Assembly (NCBI RefSeq): GCF_014203855.1
Contig: NZ_JACHJV010000001.1
Location: 3,782,001 to 3,846,000 of the forward strand
DNA from: Kitasatospora kifunensis
Lineage (GTDB): Bacteria > Actinomycetota > Actinomycetes > Streptomycetales > Streptomycetaceae
Length of the DNA: 64,000 nucleotides
Direction of reading: 5' to 3'
Part shown: positions 1-8,212 of the stretch, one piece after another
How the letters are laid out: each line of letters starts with the position of its first letter
Position numbering within the stretch: position 1 is the stretch's first letter
Position numbers and translations under genes: made by a program
The notes under the pieces: model-generated
Databases searched by the model: none
What the model saw: only the letters and a program-made list of their open reading frames with translations
What the model was told of the DNA's origin: nothing

Positions 1-477
1 TGGCTCGAACACCTCACCACCGCCCTGGACTACCGCTCCTGGCACGAGTTCGGCATCGAACGCCACCAGCACGGCAAGTGGCAGTCCGCCACCGGCCCGG
101 CCTCCGGTGGTGAGCGCGTCCTGTCCGTCTCCCTCCCCCTGTTCGCCGCCGCCTCCTCGCACTACGCCTCGGCCGGCAACCCGCACGCCCCCCGACTGGT
201 CACCCTGGACGAGGCCTTCGCCGGGGTCGACGACGACTCCCGGGCGAAGTCACTGGGCCTGCTCGCCGCCTTCGACCTGGACGTGGTGATGACCTCGGAG
301 CGCGAGTGGGGCTGCTACCCGCAGGTTCCCGGCCTCGCCATCGCCCAGCTCTCCCGGGTGGACGAGATCGCCGCCGTCCTGGTGACCCGCTGGGAGTGGG
401 ACGGCCTCCACCGCACCCGCAGCCACGCGCCGGGCGAAACCGTACCGGCGCAGCGTCAAGACGACCCCTCCAACTGA
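1..477 (+). CDS. jetC: Wadjet type II JetC, SMC-like ATPase, C-terminal end (partial)
   Basis: The reading frame is open from base 1, so only the last 158 residues are present. They contain the second half of an ABC/SMC nucleotide-binding domain: an ABC signature SGGER, a Walker B strand ending LVTLDEAF, and a D-loop-like GVDDDSR. This order fits the TIGR02680 family, the SMC-like ATPase of type II Wadjet (Jet/Mks-like) plasmid-defence systems. JetC extrudes DNA loops together with JetA and JetB, and circular plasmids are then cut by JetD. The call is reinforced by jetD starting 2 bp after the stop. jetA and jetB should lie just left of the window. An unrelated SbcC/RecN-type ATPase is less likely given the neighbour. 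Confidence 0.85.
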   Translation, partial: WLEHLTTALDYRSWHEFGIERHQHGKWQSATGPASGGERVLSVSLPLFAAASSHYASAGNPHAPRLVTLDEAFAGVDDDSRAKSLGLLAAFDLDVVMTSEREWGCYPQVPGLAIAQLSRVDEIAAVLVTRWEWDGLHRTRSHAPGETVPAQRQDDPSN

Positions 478-479
478 CC

Positions 480-1781
480 GTGCACTCGACCGACCCCGCG
501 TCCGCCCCCGCGACCAGCCTCGACCTTCCCCGCCTTCGCCGCTTGCTGGGCGGCCCCGAACTCGGATGGTTCCGCGACCGTGTGCGCCACCGCCTGGAGG
601 CCGGACAACCTCTGGAGGGCACGGTCACCCGCACCGGCGCCGACGCGGCGGAGCGGGCCGCCGTCGCCCGTCTGCTGGGCCGAGCACCCCGGCCCGGCCG
701 CTCGCTCTCCGTCTCGCTCGCCGCCGTGGACGAGCTGCTGCGGGCCAGTGGCGCGGCTCCCGAGGGCCTGGCCGCAGCCGTGATCGCTCTCACCGGCCAG
801 GTGATCCCGCGTCAGGAAGCAGCCGACCGGCTGGCCCAGGCCTGGGAGCGTGCATTCGCCCCACTGTCCGACACGGTGGCGTCCCGTCCCGAACTCGCCG
901 ACTGGTACGCCGAGCTCCATGCGAGCGGCCTCGTTCGCCGGCTGACGGGCAACCCCGAGACGGCCGCCCCGCTGCTCGCCACCCTCGCCGTACTGCTCCC
1001 CCGCCTCCCCCTCTCACCCCCGCGATCGCTCGGCACCTTCGCGGCCGAGACCACCGGAGATGCCCATGCGCTGGACCAGGGCCCGCTGGCGACCCTCACC
1101 CTGGACGCCGTCCGGGCACTCACCGGAGCGCCGCCCGGCACCGACGCGCAGTGGCGCCGCGACACGTGGGCCGACGCCGGCCTCCTCCTCGACGAACTCT
1201 CCTCCCAGGTCCTCACCCTCAACCTGCCCGGCGACGAGCACACCGCCACCGGCCGTGCGCTGGCCGCCCTCGGCGGGGTGGGGCAGCCCGCCGTCCTGAC
1301 CCTGCGCCAGCTCGTCCGGGACGCGCCCTGCCCGCCGTACGGCAGAACGGTGTACGTCTGCGAGAACCCCGCCGTGGTTCTGGCCGCCGCCGACCGCCTG
1401 GGTCCCGCCTGCGCGCCGCTGATCTGCCTCCAGGGCCAGCCCAGCACCGCTGCGCTGCGCCTGCTGCGGCTGTACGCCGACGCCGGCTGGACCCTGCGCT
1501 ACCACGGCGACTTCGACTGGGGCGGCATGCGCATCGCCACCCGCCTGCTCGCCCATGTGCCATGGACCCCCTGGCACTTCACGGCCTGCGACTACCGCGT
1601 CGCGCTCGCCGCTCACCCCGCCACCCCGCCCCTCACCGGCACCGCGGCCGATACCCCCTGGGACCCTTCCCTGGCACCCGCCCTTCGCGAAGCCGGCCGC
1701 CGCATCGAGGAGGAACTGGTCCTCGACCACCTCCTGCGCGACCTCGCCCACGCCCAGCCGCCGCAGCTCGAAAACGGGTGA
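480..1781 (+). CDS. jetD: Wadjet type II JetD, Toprim-like nuclease subunit
   Basis: 433 residues from a GTG start two bases after the jetC stop, implying translational coupling. The C-terminal half resembles the DUF2399/Toprim-like catalytic module: an acidic residue in VCENP (about Glu295), a QGQPS turn, and the DxD of HGDFDWGG (about Asp344 and Asp346). These acidic residues are what topoisomerase VI-type Toprim folds use to bind metal. The N-terminal half is Ala/Leu/Arg-rich and helical, as expected for the arm that binds the JetABC complex. In the known family JetD cleaves plasmid DNA held by the SMC complex. Family assignment (TIGR02679) comes from motif recognition and gene context. 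The catalytic residues look intact. Confidence 0.85.
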   Translation: MHSTDPASAPATSLDLPRLRRLLGGPELGWFRDRVRHRLEAGQPLEGTVTRTGADAAERAAVARLLGRAPRPGRSLSVSLAAVDELLRASGAAPEGLAAAVIALTGQVIPRQEAADRLAQAWERAFAPLSDTVASRPELADWYAELHASGLVRRLTGNPETAAPLLATLAVLLPRLPLSPPRSLGTFAAETTGDAHALDQGPLATLTLDAVRALTGAPPGTDAQWRRDTWADAGLLLDELSSQVLTLNLPGDEHTATGRALAALGGVGQPAVLTLRQLVRDAPCPPYGRTVYVCENPAVVLAAADRLGPACAPLICLQGQPSTAALRLLRLYADAGWTLRYHGDFDWGGMRIATRLLAHVPWTPWHFTACDYRVALAAHPATPPLTGTAADTPWDPSLAPALREAGRRIEEELVLDHLLRDLAHAQPPQLENG

Positions 1782-1805
1782 GCCGGTGGGTGCGGAAAAT
1801 CGTCG

Positions 1806-2378
1806 TCAGCTCACCCCCCCCCCGTCGTTTTGGACTGTCTCAGTCCAGGTGACCGTCATCAAGTCCCCGGTGCCCGAGACCTCTGCCAGGGCATGGCCCA
1901 GCTGGGTGAGGGTCTTGCGGACGGCGAGCAGCTCCTCACGCAGCCGCTCGGCGTCCGGCCAGTTCCGCTCGTGAGCGACCGGATCGATGCCCGGCGGCCG
2001 GGTCGCCTCGTAGGCCGTCAGCATCGGGTGCCAGCGGGCCAGCAGCGGGCGCAGCGCGCCGTTGAGGACGGTCACCGCGAGCGCGCCGAAAGTCACGTGG
2101 CCCGGGCCGCGGCGCGGGGCGACTTCGGGTCCGTAGCGCCGCAGGATGTCGCGGGTTGTGCCGAAGAGGCTGTAGAGGGAGGTCAGTGCCTCCCGCAGTA
2201 GGCCCTCGTCGGGGTTCAAGTCAACCACTGCTATCCGGGTGACCAGTTCGACATAGAGCTCCCAGGCAGCCCGACGCTCGGCGTCCACCGGCTCCCAGAC
2301 CCCGCTGATCTCGCCGATCATGGGAATACCCAGCTTGACTGTGAACTGCTTCGCCCTCGGGCGCTTCGCGCGGCGCAT
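1806..2378 (-). CDS. Stand-alone homologue of the TIR-NB-ARC C-terminal domain
   Basis: 190 residues, with an ATG preceded by a GGGGG Shine-Dalgarno. No known enzyme motif, signal peptide or membrane segment is visible. Its body is clearly related to the last ~155 residues of the divergently transcribed TIR-NB-ARC protein: both have LREALTSL-x-SLF followed by TR-x2-LR-x-Y, then LN-x2-LRP-x-L-x-RWHP, then E-x-TRP, HE-x2-WP and a terminal LA-x2-SG. By eye around 40-45% of aligned positions match. It may be a regulatory, sensor or decoy partner of that receptor; this is inference. The gene converges on jetD with 24 bp between stops. A run of ten C on the + strand (G on the coding strand) lies inside its last codons, so the extreme C-terminus could be affected by slippage or sequencing error. 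Confidence 0.8.
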   Translation of the reverse strand: MRRAKRPRAKQFTVKLGIPMIGEISGVWEPVDAERRAAWELYVELVTRIAVVDLNPDEGLLREALTSLYSLFGTTRDILRRYGPEVAPRRGPGHVTFGALAVTVLNGALRPLLARWHPMLTAYEATRPPGIDPVAHERNWPDAERLREELLAVRKTLTQLGHALAEVSGTGDLMTVTWTETVQNDGGGVS

Positions 2379-2495
2379 GATCCCCCTTAGCCAGTCCCAG
2401 AGTATGGTAGTGCGGCACCTCGGAGAAGCGTGGTGAAGTACGCGGAACACGCTGACGACCCCACAGGTGTCCGCACAAGTGGGAGGAACACCGCC
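2379..2495. promoter_or_regulatory. Divergent promoter region of the TIR receptor and its homologue
   Basis: 117 bp separate the two start codons, so both promoters must lie here or overlap the genes. Each gene has a good Shine-Dalgarno (GGGGG on the minus strand, GGGAGGAA on the plus). Shared control is likely but no palindromic operator stands out. Confidence 0.5.
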
Positions 2496-4646
2496 GTGTG
2501 GGACGTGTTCCTCAGCTACAGCCGTGCTGACCGCCGCCGCGTGGAGCCGCTGGTCGCCGCACTGGAGGAGGCGGGCCTTCGGGTCTTCGTCGACCATGCC
2601 GCGATCCCCGGCTTCGGGCCGATCAGTTCCACCATCCGCGAGCAGCTCGGCCACTCGAAGGTCCTGCTGGCGTTCTACTCGCTCGGCTATCCGCAACGCC
2701 CGGCCTGCCAGTGGGAACTGACGGCGGCCTACCTCGCCGGCTGGCACGAGGGCGATCCGAGGCGACGAGTCCTGGTGGTCAACCCGGAGCTCTCCAGCAG
2801 GCACATCCATCCGATCGAACTGCGCGACGCCCGGCACTGGCCGCTGCCCACCTCGACAGCCCAACTCGCCGCGTTCGCTGCCGAGGTACGCGCCTGGACA
2901 AGCGCGCTGAACGATCCGCTCCCGATGCTGGCGGCCGGCCTCTCCCCCACGTTCTCGCCCGGCCCGCGCCCGCTGCCCTCCCCTGCGTTCACCGGTCGAC
3001 TGCCCGACCTGTGGCAGGTGCACAGCACCCTGAACAGCCATGCCTCCCCGCTCGTCGACGGACCACCCGCGACCGGCGCCGCCGTACTCCACGGCCCTGC
3101 GGGCATCGGCAAGACCCTGCTGGCCCAGGAGTACGCGCTGCGCTTCGGCCCGGCCTTTCCCGGCGGCGTGTACTGGCTGAACATCGCCGGCTCCCACCTC
3201 ACGGGCGCGTCCGGGGAGGACCCGGCGGCCCTCGCCTTCCTGAGCTTCGAGGCACAGTTTCGGGCGATCGCCGACGACCTCGGCATCCCGAGCGCCATCA
3301 CTGATCTGCACGCCGCGGTGCGCGCGGCACTCGGCGCCGCGCAGCAGCCGTACCTGTGGGTGGTGGACGGCCTGCCAGGAGGCTTGACCAGCCGCCAGGT
3401 GCTGCGGTTGTGCGCTCCGCACGTCGGCGGCCGCACCCTGCTGACCACCCGGAGCATGCGCTACAGCTCGATCGCCACCCCGGTGGAGGTCCGCCCGCTG
3501 ACACCCGAACACGCCTACGGGTTGCTCACCGCCCGCAGCGAACCGGACTCCGCCCAGCAGCGCGCCGCGGCCCGGCAACTGGCCGATGACCTCGGCGGCC
3601 ACCCGCTGGCCCTGGACCTGGTCAGCTCCGCCGCACAGCAGCGCTCCTTCACCGACCTCCTCGACGCCTTCCACGGGCCCGGGCCGTCCCTGCTGGACAC
3701 GGCGGCCAAGGAGCACTCGCCCGCCACCGACTGGCCCAGCCACGTCACCGAGGCTCTGGTTCGCGATGCCGCACCGACCGGTCGACTCGCCCTGGACGTC
3801 CTGCGGGTTGGCGCGACGCTCGCACCCACCGAGTTCGACTCGGCCCTGGTCGCCCGCGCCCTGATCACCGCCGAACCGGCTTCGACCGCGGTCACCCTGC
3901 GCCGTGCCAAGGCCGGCCTCGGCCTTCTCCGGGCACAGCACCTCATCGAGGCCCTGCCGGCCGAGACCACTGGCGACCGCTACCGGGTGTCCCAGGTCAC
4001 CGCCCACGCACTGGCTCAGCACGACCCCGACCCGGCCCGCGCGGCCCGCCTGCGACTGGCGACGCTGAGCAGCCTTCGCGGCGCCGGCCGCACTACGCTG
4101 GAAAGCGACGCCCCGTTCACCGACGCCGCCAGAGCTCGAAGGGAGCCCCGGATGCCCAGTCAGCACCGCGCGGCCTACAGCGATCTGGACCGCATGGCCG
4201 CCTTCGACCTGCAGACCGAACTCGTCCTGCGCATCGGCGCCCAGCAACTCGAACCGGACACCGGCAGCCTGCGCGAGGCCCTCACCTCACTGCACAGCCT
4301 GTTCGACTTCACCCGCACCACCCTGCGGCAGTACAACATCGGCCTCACCGAGTCCACCCGCGCCGACGCGACCCCCACCGTCCCGGCCATCGCCGACCGG
4401 CTTCTGAACCGCGTCCTGCGCCCCTTCCTCACCCGCTGGCACCCAGCCCTCGGCGCCCACGAAGACACCAGGCCGAGCGACCTACCACCCCTGCGCCACG
4501 AACAGCAGTGGCCACAAGCCCAACTGCTGCGCTCGGACCTCGCCGCACTCAGCACCCCCATGAACGCCGTCGTCGCCGACCTCGCCGCCATCTCCGGCGC
4601 CGACTTCGGCCTCACCACCGCTCCTTCATCCCCCACCACCGGCTGA
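2496..4646 (+). CDS. TIR-NB-ARC (STAND) immune receptor-like protein
   Basis: 716 residues. The GTG at 2496 is chosen because GGGAGGAA lies 7 nt upstream and the TIR domain begins at once (WDVFLSYSRAD). Residues 1-~140 are TIR, with the likely catalytic glutamate in CQWEL (Glu74). An NB-ARC/STAND ATPase follows, with Walker A GPAGIGKT (residues 200-207) and a Walker B strand YLWVVDG near residue 290, then an all-helical winged-helix-like stretch with GHPLAL. Residues ~560-716 form a domain shared with the neighbouring 190-aa protein. Bacterial TIR proteins of this build hydrolyse NAD+ on activation and cause abortive infection or signalling; that role is inferred from the family. The gene is divergent from the 190-aa gene with 117 bp between start codons, next to Wadjet genes. 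Confidence 0.88.
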   Translation: MWDVFLSYSRADRRRVEPLVAALEEAGLRVFVDHAAIPGFGPISSTIREQLGHSKVLLAFYSLGYPQRPACQWELTAAYLAGWHEGDPRRRVLVVNPELSSRHIHPIELRDARHWPLPTSTAQLAAFAAEVRAWTSALNDPLPMLAAGLSPTFSPGPRPLPSPAFTGRLPDLWQVHSTLNSHASPLVDGPPATGAAVLHGPAGIGKTLLAQEYALRFGPAFPGGVYWLNIAGSHLTGASGEDPAALAFLSFEAQFRAIADDLGIPSAITDLHAAVRAALGAAQQPYLWVVDGLPGGLTSRQVLRLCAPHVGGRTLLTTRSMRYSSIATPVEVRPLTPEHAYGLLTARSEPDSAQQRAAARQLADDLGGHPLALDLVSSAAQQRSFTDLLDAFHGPGPSLLDTAAKEHSPATDWPSHVTEALVRDAAPTGRLALDVLRVGATLAPTEFDSALVARALITAEPASTAVTLRRAKAGLGLLRAQHLIEALPAETTGDRYRVSQVTAHALAQHDPDPARAARLRLATLSSLRGAGRTTLESDAPFTDAARARREPRMPSQHRAAYSDLDRMAAFDLQTELVLRIGAQQLEPDTGSLREALTSLHSLFDFTRTTLRQYNIGLTESTRADATPTVPAIADRLLNRVLRPFLTRWHPALGAHEDTRPSDLPPLRHEQQWPQAQLLRSDLAALSTPMNAVVADLAAISGADFGLTTAPSSPTTG

Positions 4647-4750
4647 CCAAGCTGGTAGACGAGCCGGCGGCCCAGAGAAGTACTGGGCTCACTGCAGAAG
4701 ACCTGCCGGGTGTGCCATGCCAGGTACAGGCTGGCAGCCATGCCCCAGGA

Positions 4751-5236
4751 TCAAATCTGGACTACGTGGACATCGTGCGCGTCCAGCACCGCCAGGTAAG
4801 CCGTCAGGTCAGCCGGGTCACTCGTGAAGACGACAGCGCTGCCGTGCCGGGCGGCCGTCAGCGCGACCAAGGCGTCCACCGCGTCCGGGCGCTTCTTCGG
4901 CGACAGCTCCGCCGTACCAAGTGCGCTGCCGATGCGCTGCCACTCCGCCAGGTCTGGTCCAGTCGCGCACATGATGCAGACCGTCTGTCCAGCACTGGTA
5001 GGGCGCATCGCCGGGGCCGAGCTCCTCGCCTGAGGCACGGTGCAGTCCTTCAGCACCGCAGCCAGAGCGTGGACGGTGGCGGGGCTGGGTCGCTACACCT
5101 GGGCCAGCACTGGTCCGAGCACGATGGCGCGATGCGGCGTGCCCTTGAGACCAGCGTGCAGGCTCACCGCCTTGGCCTTGCGGTCGGCGAGCGCGATCAG
5201 CATCTCTGTGTCGTAGACCGGCACCCGCGCGGTCAC
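4751..5236 (-). pseudogene. PIN-domain (VapC-like) toxin gene with an in-frame amber stop
   Basis: Read from a GTG at 5236, the frame encodes VPVYDTEMLIALADRK, then PHRAIVLGPVLAQV, a TAG at 5093-5095, and continues without frameshift through RPSPATVHALAAVLKDC to KKRPDAVDALVALTAA and VVFTSDPADLTAYL. These are the N-terminal Asp strand, the central helix and the C-terminal acidic D-A-x-(V/L)-A and TSD motifs of a PIN ribonuclease. In this family a Trp is common at the stop position, and TGG to TAG is a single change, so it looks like a recent nonsense mutation. Total length would be 161 residues. The acidic residues are still present, so decay is slight. The usual VapB-type antitoxin would lie just upstream, but only a degenerate frame is seen there. 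Confidence 0.75.
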
Positions 5237-5582
5237 GCGGCGGGCCCTCGCGGAATGCCCGCAGCGACGCGGAGACTGCGGACGCCGCTGCTCCTCACCG
5301 GTCCCGCCGAGTTCGTCACCCCGTTCGAGCGGGAGTGAATGCTCCTTGGCAAGATCACGAGCGCGCGGGACCGCTGGTCGAACCAACATGAGGGCGATAA
5401 ATCCACAGGTCTTCAATTCTGACTCCACACCAACGCCCAGGAAGCCGCCTCAACTCTCCTGATTGACAAGGGAGCTGACATTGGGGGCGATTTGGGGGCG
5501 ACGAGGGGGCACTGTCCCCGCAGGTGGACGGATCGGACATACAGCACCCTCGGAGAGCCCTGCCCCGCCTGTCCGAGAAATG
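5237..5582. other. Gap between the PIN pseudogene and tRNA-Lys
   Basis: No intact gene is supported. The minus-strand frame preceding the PIN gene (to about 5428) contains a segment resembling ARDLAKEHSLPLERGDEL, which could be the remains of an antitoxin, but it lacks a convincing start and fold. Around 5480-5510 there is a G-rich stretch with two copies of TTGGGGGCGA. No att-like duplication of the tRNA 3' end was found. Confidence 0.35.
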
Positions 5583-5620
5583 ATAAAAGCCCAGGTCAGA
5601 GGCTATCTGACCTGGGCCTC
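5583..5620 (-). terminator. Intrinsic terminator of tRNA-Lys
   Basis: On the minus strand a 13-bp stem (GGCCCAGGTCAGA with its complement TCTGACCTGGGC) around a short loop is followed by TTTTAT. It lies directly downstream of tRNA-Lys. Confidence 0.75.
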
Positions 5621-5624
5621 ACGG

Positions 5625-5697
5625 TGGGGCGCCAGGGGCTCGAACCCTGAACCTACGGATTAAAAGTCCGCAGCTCTGCCGATTGAGCTAGCGCCCC
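5625..5697 (-). tRNA. tRNA-Lys(UUU)
   Basis: 73-nt cloverleaf. The acceptor arm is GGGGCGC pairing with GCGCCCC, the anticodon loop is CTTTTAA (anticodon UUU) and the T-arm is CAGGGTTCGAGCCCTG. No CCA is encoded. It marks the right edge of the defence genes, and tRNA-Lys is a common integration target for actinobacterial elements. Confidence 0.95.
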
Positions 5698-5832
5698 GAT
5701 GGCCGGCTGCCCACCGCTCCTGCGCGCTGGTACAGCAACTGCCGAGGCGATCCTACCGGGTGATCCCCACGAGTTGGCCAGCGCATAACCGCCCGCGCGT
5801 CCGCCCGCGCGTCCGCAGGATGCAGCGCGGGC

Positions 5833-6516
5833 TCAGCTCGCGCACGGTTGCTGCGTCAGGTTCGCCAGGCGGACCCGGCGCAGCCAGTCCTCCACCGGGC
5901 GTGGGTCGGGGGCGTGGGGCAGCACACCCGGGCGGTCCAGCCGGCGTTCGGCCTCGGCCAGCAGCGGCTCGGCGGCCTGTGGGCGCTCGGCGATCCGCTC
6001 ACCCAACTCCCGAACCCGCTCGGGCTCGGCCAGCCGGACGCGCAGTTCGCCCGTCTCGTGCAGCCCGACCGCCTGCTCCAGCAGCCGTACCAGGTGCCGC
6101 GCGTGCTTGGCCGCTCGGGCACGGGTCTCGGGGACGGCGGTGTCCCGGGTCTGCAGCTTGCGAAACTGCTGCCCGGCGTAACCGAGATAGGCCGACCGCA
6201 CCGCGCCGGCGCTCAGGAAGCACTGCCGCAGTCCGATCAGCTCCGACCCCAGCGAGGTCCGCTCCTCGTACAACTCCTCGGGCAACCAGACCAGCTCACC
6301 GGCCGTCGGATTGCACACCAGCGCCAACCGGCACCACTTCGCCGCCTCGTGCCAGGTCCGGTCGGGTGCCGTGCTCACCACCGACTCCGCCGGCCGCTGC
6401 AGACCGTGCAGCTCCTGCGTCGGCACCGCGAACACCCCGAGCCGGTCCACGTCCGACCCCGCCCGCGCCAGCCCGTACGCCGTCGACCCCACCACGCCGG
6501 ACAACAGCACCCGCAT
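5833..6516 (-). CDS. Nucleotidyltransferase-fold protein (Pol-beta superfamily)
   Basis: 227 residues from an ATG at 6516. The N-terminus, MRVLLSGVVGSTAYGLA followed by GSDVDRLGVF, is the GS...DxD signature of the Pol-beta-like nucleotidyltransferases of the COG3541 type (predicted nucleotidyltransferases often found as single genes in Streptomyces). The C-terminal half is helical with many Arg/Leu residues and a KHARHLVRLL helix, as in that family. The nucleotide acceptor is unknown. The purine-rich stretch GGAAGG lies ~12 nt upstream of the ATG, so a nearby GTG a few codons earlier is an alternative start. It stands alone, facing away from the next gene. Confidence 0.75.
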   Translation of the reverse strand: MRVLLSGVVGSTAYGLARAGSDVDRLGVFAVPTQELHGLQRPAESVVSTAPDRTWHEAAKWCRLALVCNPTAGELVWLPEELYEERTSLGSELIGLRQCFLSAGAVRSAYLGYAGQQFRKLQTRDTAVPETRARAAKHARHLVRLLEQAVGLHETGELRVRLAEPERVRELGERIAERPQAAEPLLAEAERRLDRPGVLPHAPDPRPVEDWLRRVRLANLTQQPCAS

Positions 6517-6707
6517 CACCGCCACCACCCTTCCGTTCCCGCCCAGTCTCCCGTCCGGCCCGCGAGCGGCGCACCTGGGTTTAGCGGCCGGCTCGGGCCG
6601 GATCACCGACCCCACCGAGCGCTCGGGCGAGGCGGGTTAGGCTCGCAGCGGGAAGAGCCGGTAGGCAACCGAGCAGAGCTCACCCGACAGGACAGGAGAC
6701 GAGCACG

Positions 6708-7010
6708 ATGGCGAAGGTGGCAACCACCCTGATCGCGGCATCCGGCCTCATCGGCGGCTACGGTGTGGCGCGCTGGAGCGGGAAGCGCGAGCTCGGCGGC
6801 GCGGTGCTGGCGGCTGCGGGGGCCGGGGCGGCGTACCGCTGGCGGCGGACGGCGGGGACGGGGACGGCGGCGGCGCTGACCGGGCTGTACGTCGCCGCGT
6901 TCGGCGGGTCGCACCCGCTGGCCAAGAAGATCGGCGCCTGGCCGTCCGTGTTCGCGGTGACCGGCGTGGTGGCCGCCGCCTCGGCCGTCGCGGAGCGCGG
7001 GCGCCACTGA
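6708..7010 (+). CDS. Small hydrophobic conserved protein
   Basis: 100 residues. An AGGAGA Shine-Dalgarno sits 7 nt before the ATG. The sequence has three hydrophobic stretches (about residues 4-20, 28-42 and 78-95) interrupted by basic residues such as RWSGKRE and YRWRRT, which suggests a small membrane-associated protein. I recognise no family and infer no function. The gene lies between an oppositely oriented nucleotidyltransferase gene and a DUF3592 gene. Confidence 0.6.
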   Translation: MAKVATTLIAASGLIGGYGVARWSGKRELGGAVLAAAGAGAAYRWRRTAGTGTAAALTGLYVAAFGGSHPLAKKIGAWPSVFAVTGVVAAASAVAERGRH

Positions 7011-7196
7011 AGCCGAGCGCGGGCGGACCGGCAAGCCGTCGGCGGGCCCTGGTGACAGCGGGGCGCGAACGGGGCAGGATCAGAGTGGCTACCCAGGAGG
7101 CCGCATCGGGTCACACGGAGTCACCCGAGGACCCGACCGCCAGGGCGGCCGCAGACGGCAAGCCGGGGTCGGGCGTCGGGGGACAGGGGGACGACG

Positions 7197-8078
7197 ATGG
7201 GCCGGGACGGCCACGAGGTACTGCTGAGCTGTTGGTGGGCCGGCCTGGTCCTGCTCGTGGTCGGCGTACCCGCCATCAGTCTGGCGCTCACCAAGTTCGC
7301 GCGGCGCGGTACGGAGGTCCAGGGCACCGTCACCGAGGTGCTGCTGATCCGCCGGCGCAACGAGGCCGCCACGCTGCTCCCGGTGGTGCGGTTCACCGAC
7401 GCCGCCTCCGAGCGCGAGGTGATCGGGTCGCCGTCCTGCGGCCGGGTGCCGCTGGCCGGTTGGCCGGGGCAGCCGATCACCGTGCGGTACCTGCCGGGGT
7501 TCCCGGAGAAGTTCCAGGCCGGGCCGCAGAGCAGCGTGTTCGACGCCGCGCTGACCAGTCTGCTGGTGATGACGCTCGGGTCGGTCGCCCTGGTGCTGAC
7601 CCGCTGGACCGACCCCGACGCGATCGCGACCAGCGCGGTGCTCGGCGCCTCCGGCGTGGCGCTCTGCGCGGCGATCCTGCTGACCCGCCACGCGGACCGC
7701 TCCGAGCAATGTACTGCGCTGCGGGAAAAGGGAGTTGTCAGCTACGGCCGGATCGTCGGCTCCCTCGTGGTGGACGGCGGCGGCAACGATGCGCACCGCT
7801 TCCACCCGGTGCTCGCCTTCACCTGTGCCGGCGGCGAGGAGGTGACCGGGGTCGACCTGCACACGGTCAGCTGCCAGAGCTACCCCCTGGACGGCGGCCC
7901 GGTCCCGGTGCGCCATCTGCCGGAGAACCCGCTGCTCTTCGCGGTTGACGCCTCGCTGCGTCCGAAGCCGTCCACCGGCGGCCCGGCGGCCCGGATGATC
8001 GGCCTGGTCACGGTGCTCGCCTGCTGCGGGGTGTTGATCATGGTCGGTGCCAACCTCGGCCATCTCGGCCACCGCTGA
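7197..8078 (+). CDS. DUF3592-type membrane protein
   Basis: 293 residues. An N-terminal transmembrane helix (about residues 8-30) is followed by the DUF3592 pattern: a small beta domain with G-T-V-x-V then PVVRFTD and ITVRYLPG-x-P. A second transmembrane pair lies near residues 118-165, then a second copy of the beta domain (YGRIVGSLV ... HPVLAFTCAGG ... PVRHLPENP) and a last helix near residues 265-288. The duplication of the DUF3592 unit around a central membrane hairpin is visible in the sequence. Function is unknown. The start is supported by GGGG upstream. Confidence 0.7.
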   Translation: MGRDGHEVLLSCWWAGLVLLVVGVPAISLALTKFARRGTEVQGTVTEVLLIRRRNEAATLLPVVRFTDAASEREVIGSPSCGRVPLAGWPGQPITVRYLPGFPEKFQAGPQSSVFDAALTSLLVMTLGSVALVLTRWTDPDAIATSAVLGASGVALCAAILLTRHADRSEQCTALREKGVVSYGRIVGSLVVDGGGNDAHRFHPVLAFTCAGGEEVTGVDLHTVSCQSYPLDGGPVPVRHLPENPLLFAVDASLRPKPSTGGPAARMIGLVTVLACCGVLIMVGANLGHLGHR

Positions 8079-8136
8079 CGAACCACCCACTGACCACCCA
8101 CTGACCACCCACCGACCGACCGGCCGACCAAACGCA

Positions 8137-8172
8137 GGCGGGCCCGCCCCACCGAAGTGGAGCGGGCCCGCC
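8137..8172. terminator. Hairpin between convergent DUF3592 and DEAD-box genes
   Basis: An 11-bp perfect stem (GGCGGGCCCGC at 8137-8147 pairing with GCGGGCCCGCC at 8162-8172) around a 14-nt loop. It sits between two convergent stops and probably serves both strands. No U-tract follows. Three copies of CTGACCACCCA-like sequence precede it (8083-8115). Confidence 0.6.
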
Positions 8173-8212
8173 GAGCGCTCAGCGCCGATCAGTGATCAGG
8201 CTGCTGCGTCAG

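Noticed and set aside
1806..4247. 813-codon minus-strand open frame across the TIR receptor
   Set aside because: Only its last 190 codons (from the ATG at 2378 with its own Shine-Dalgarno) are supported; the rest is antisense to the receptor.
5463..5663. 66-codon plus-strand frame running into tRNA-Lys
   Set aside because: It overlaps the terminator and the tRNA gene and shows no domain; an integrase remnant was considered but cannot be supported.
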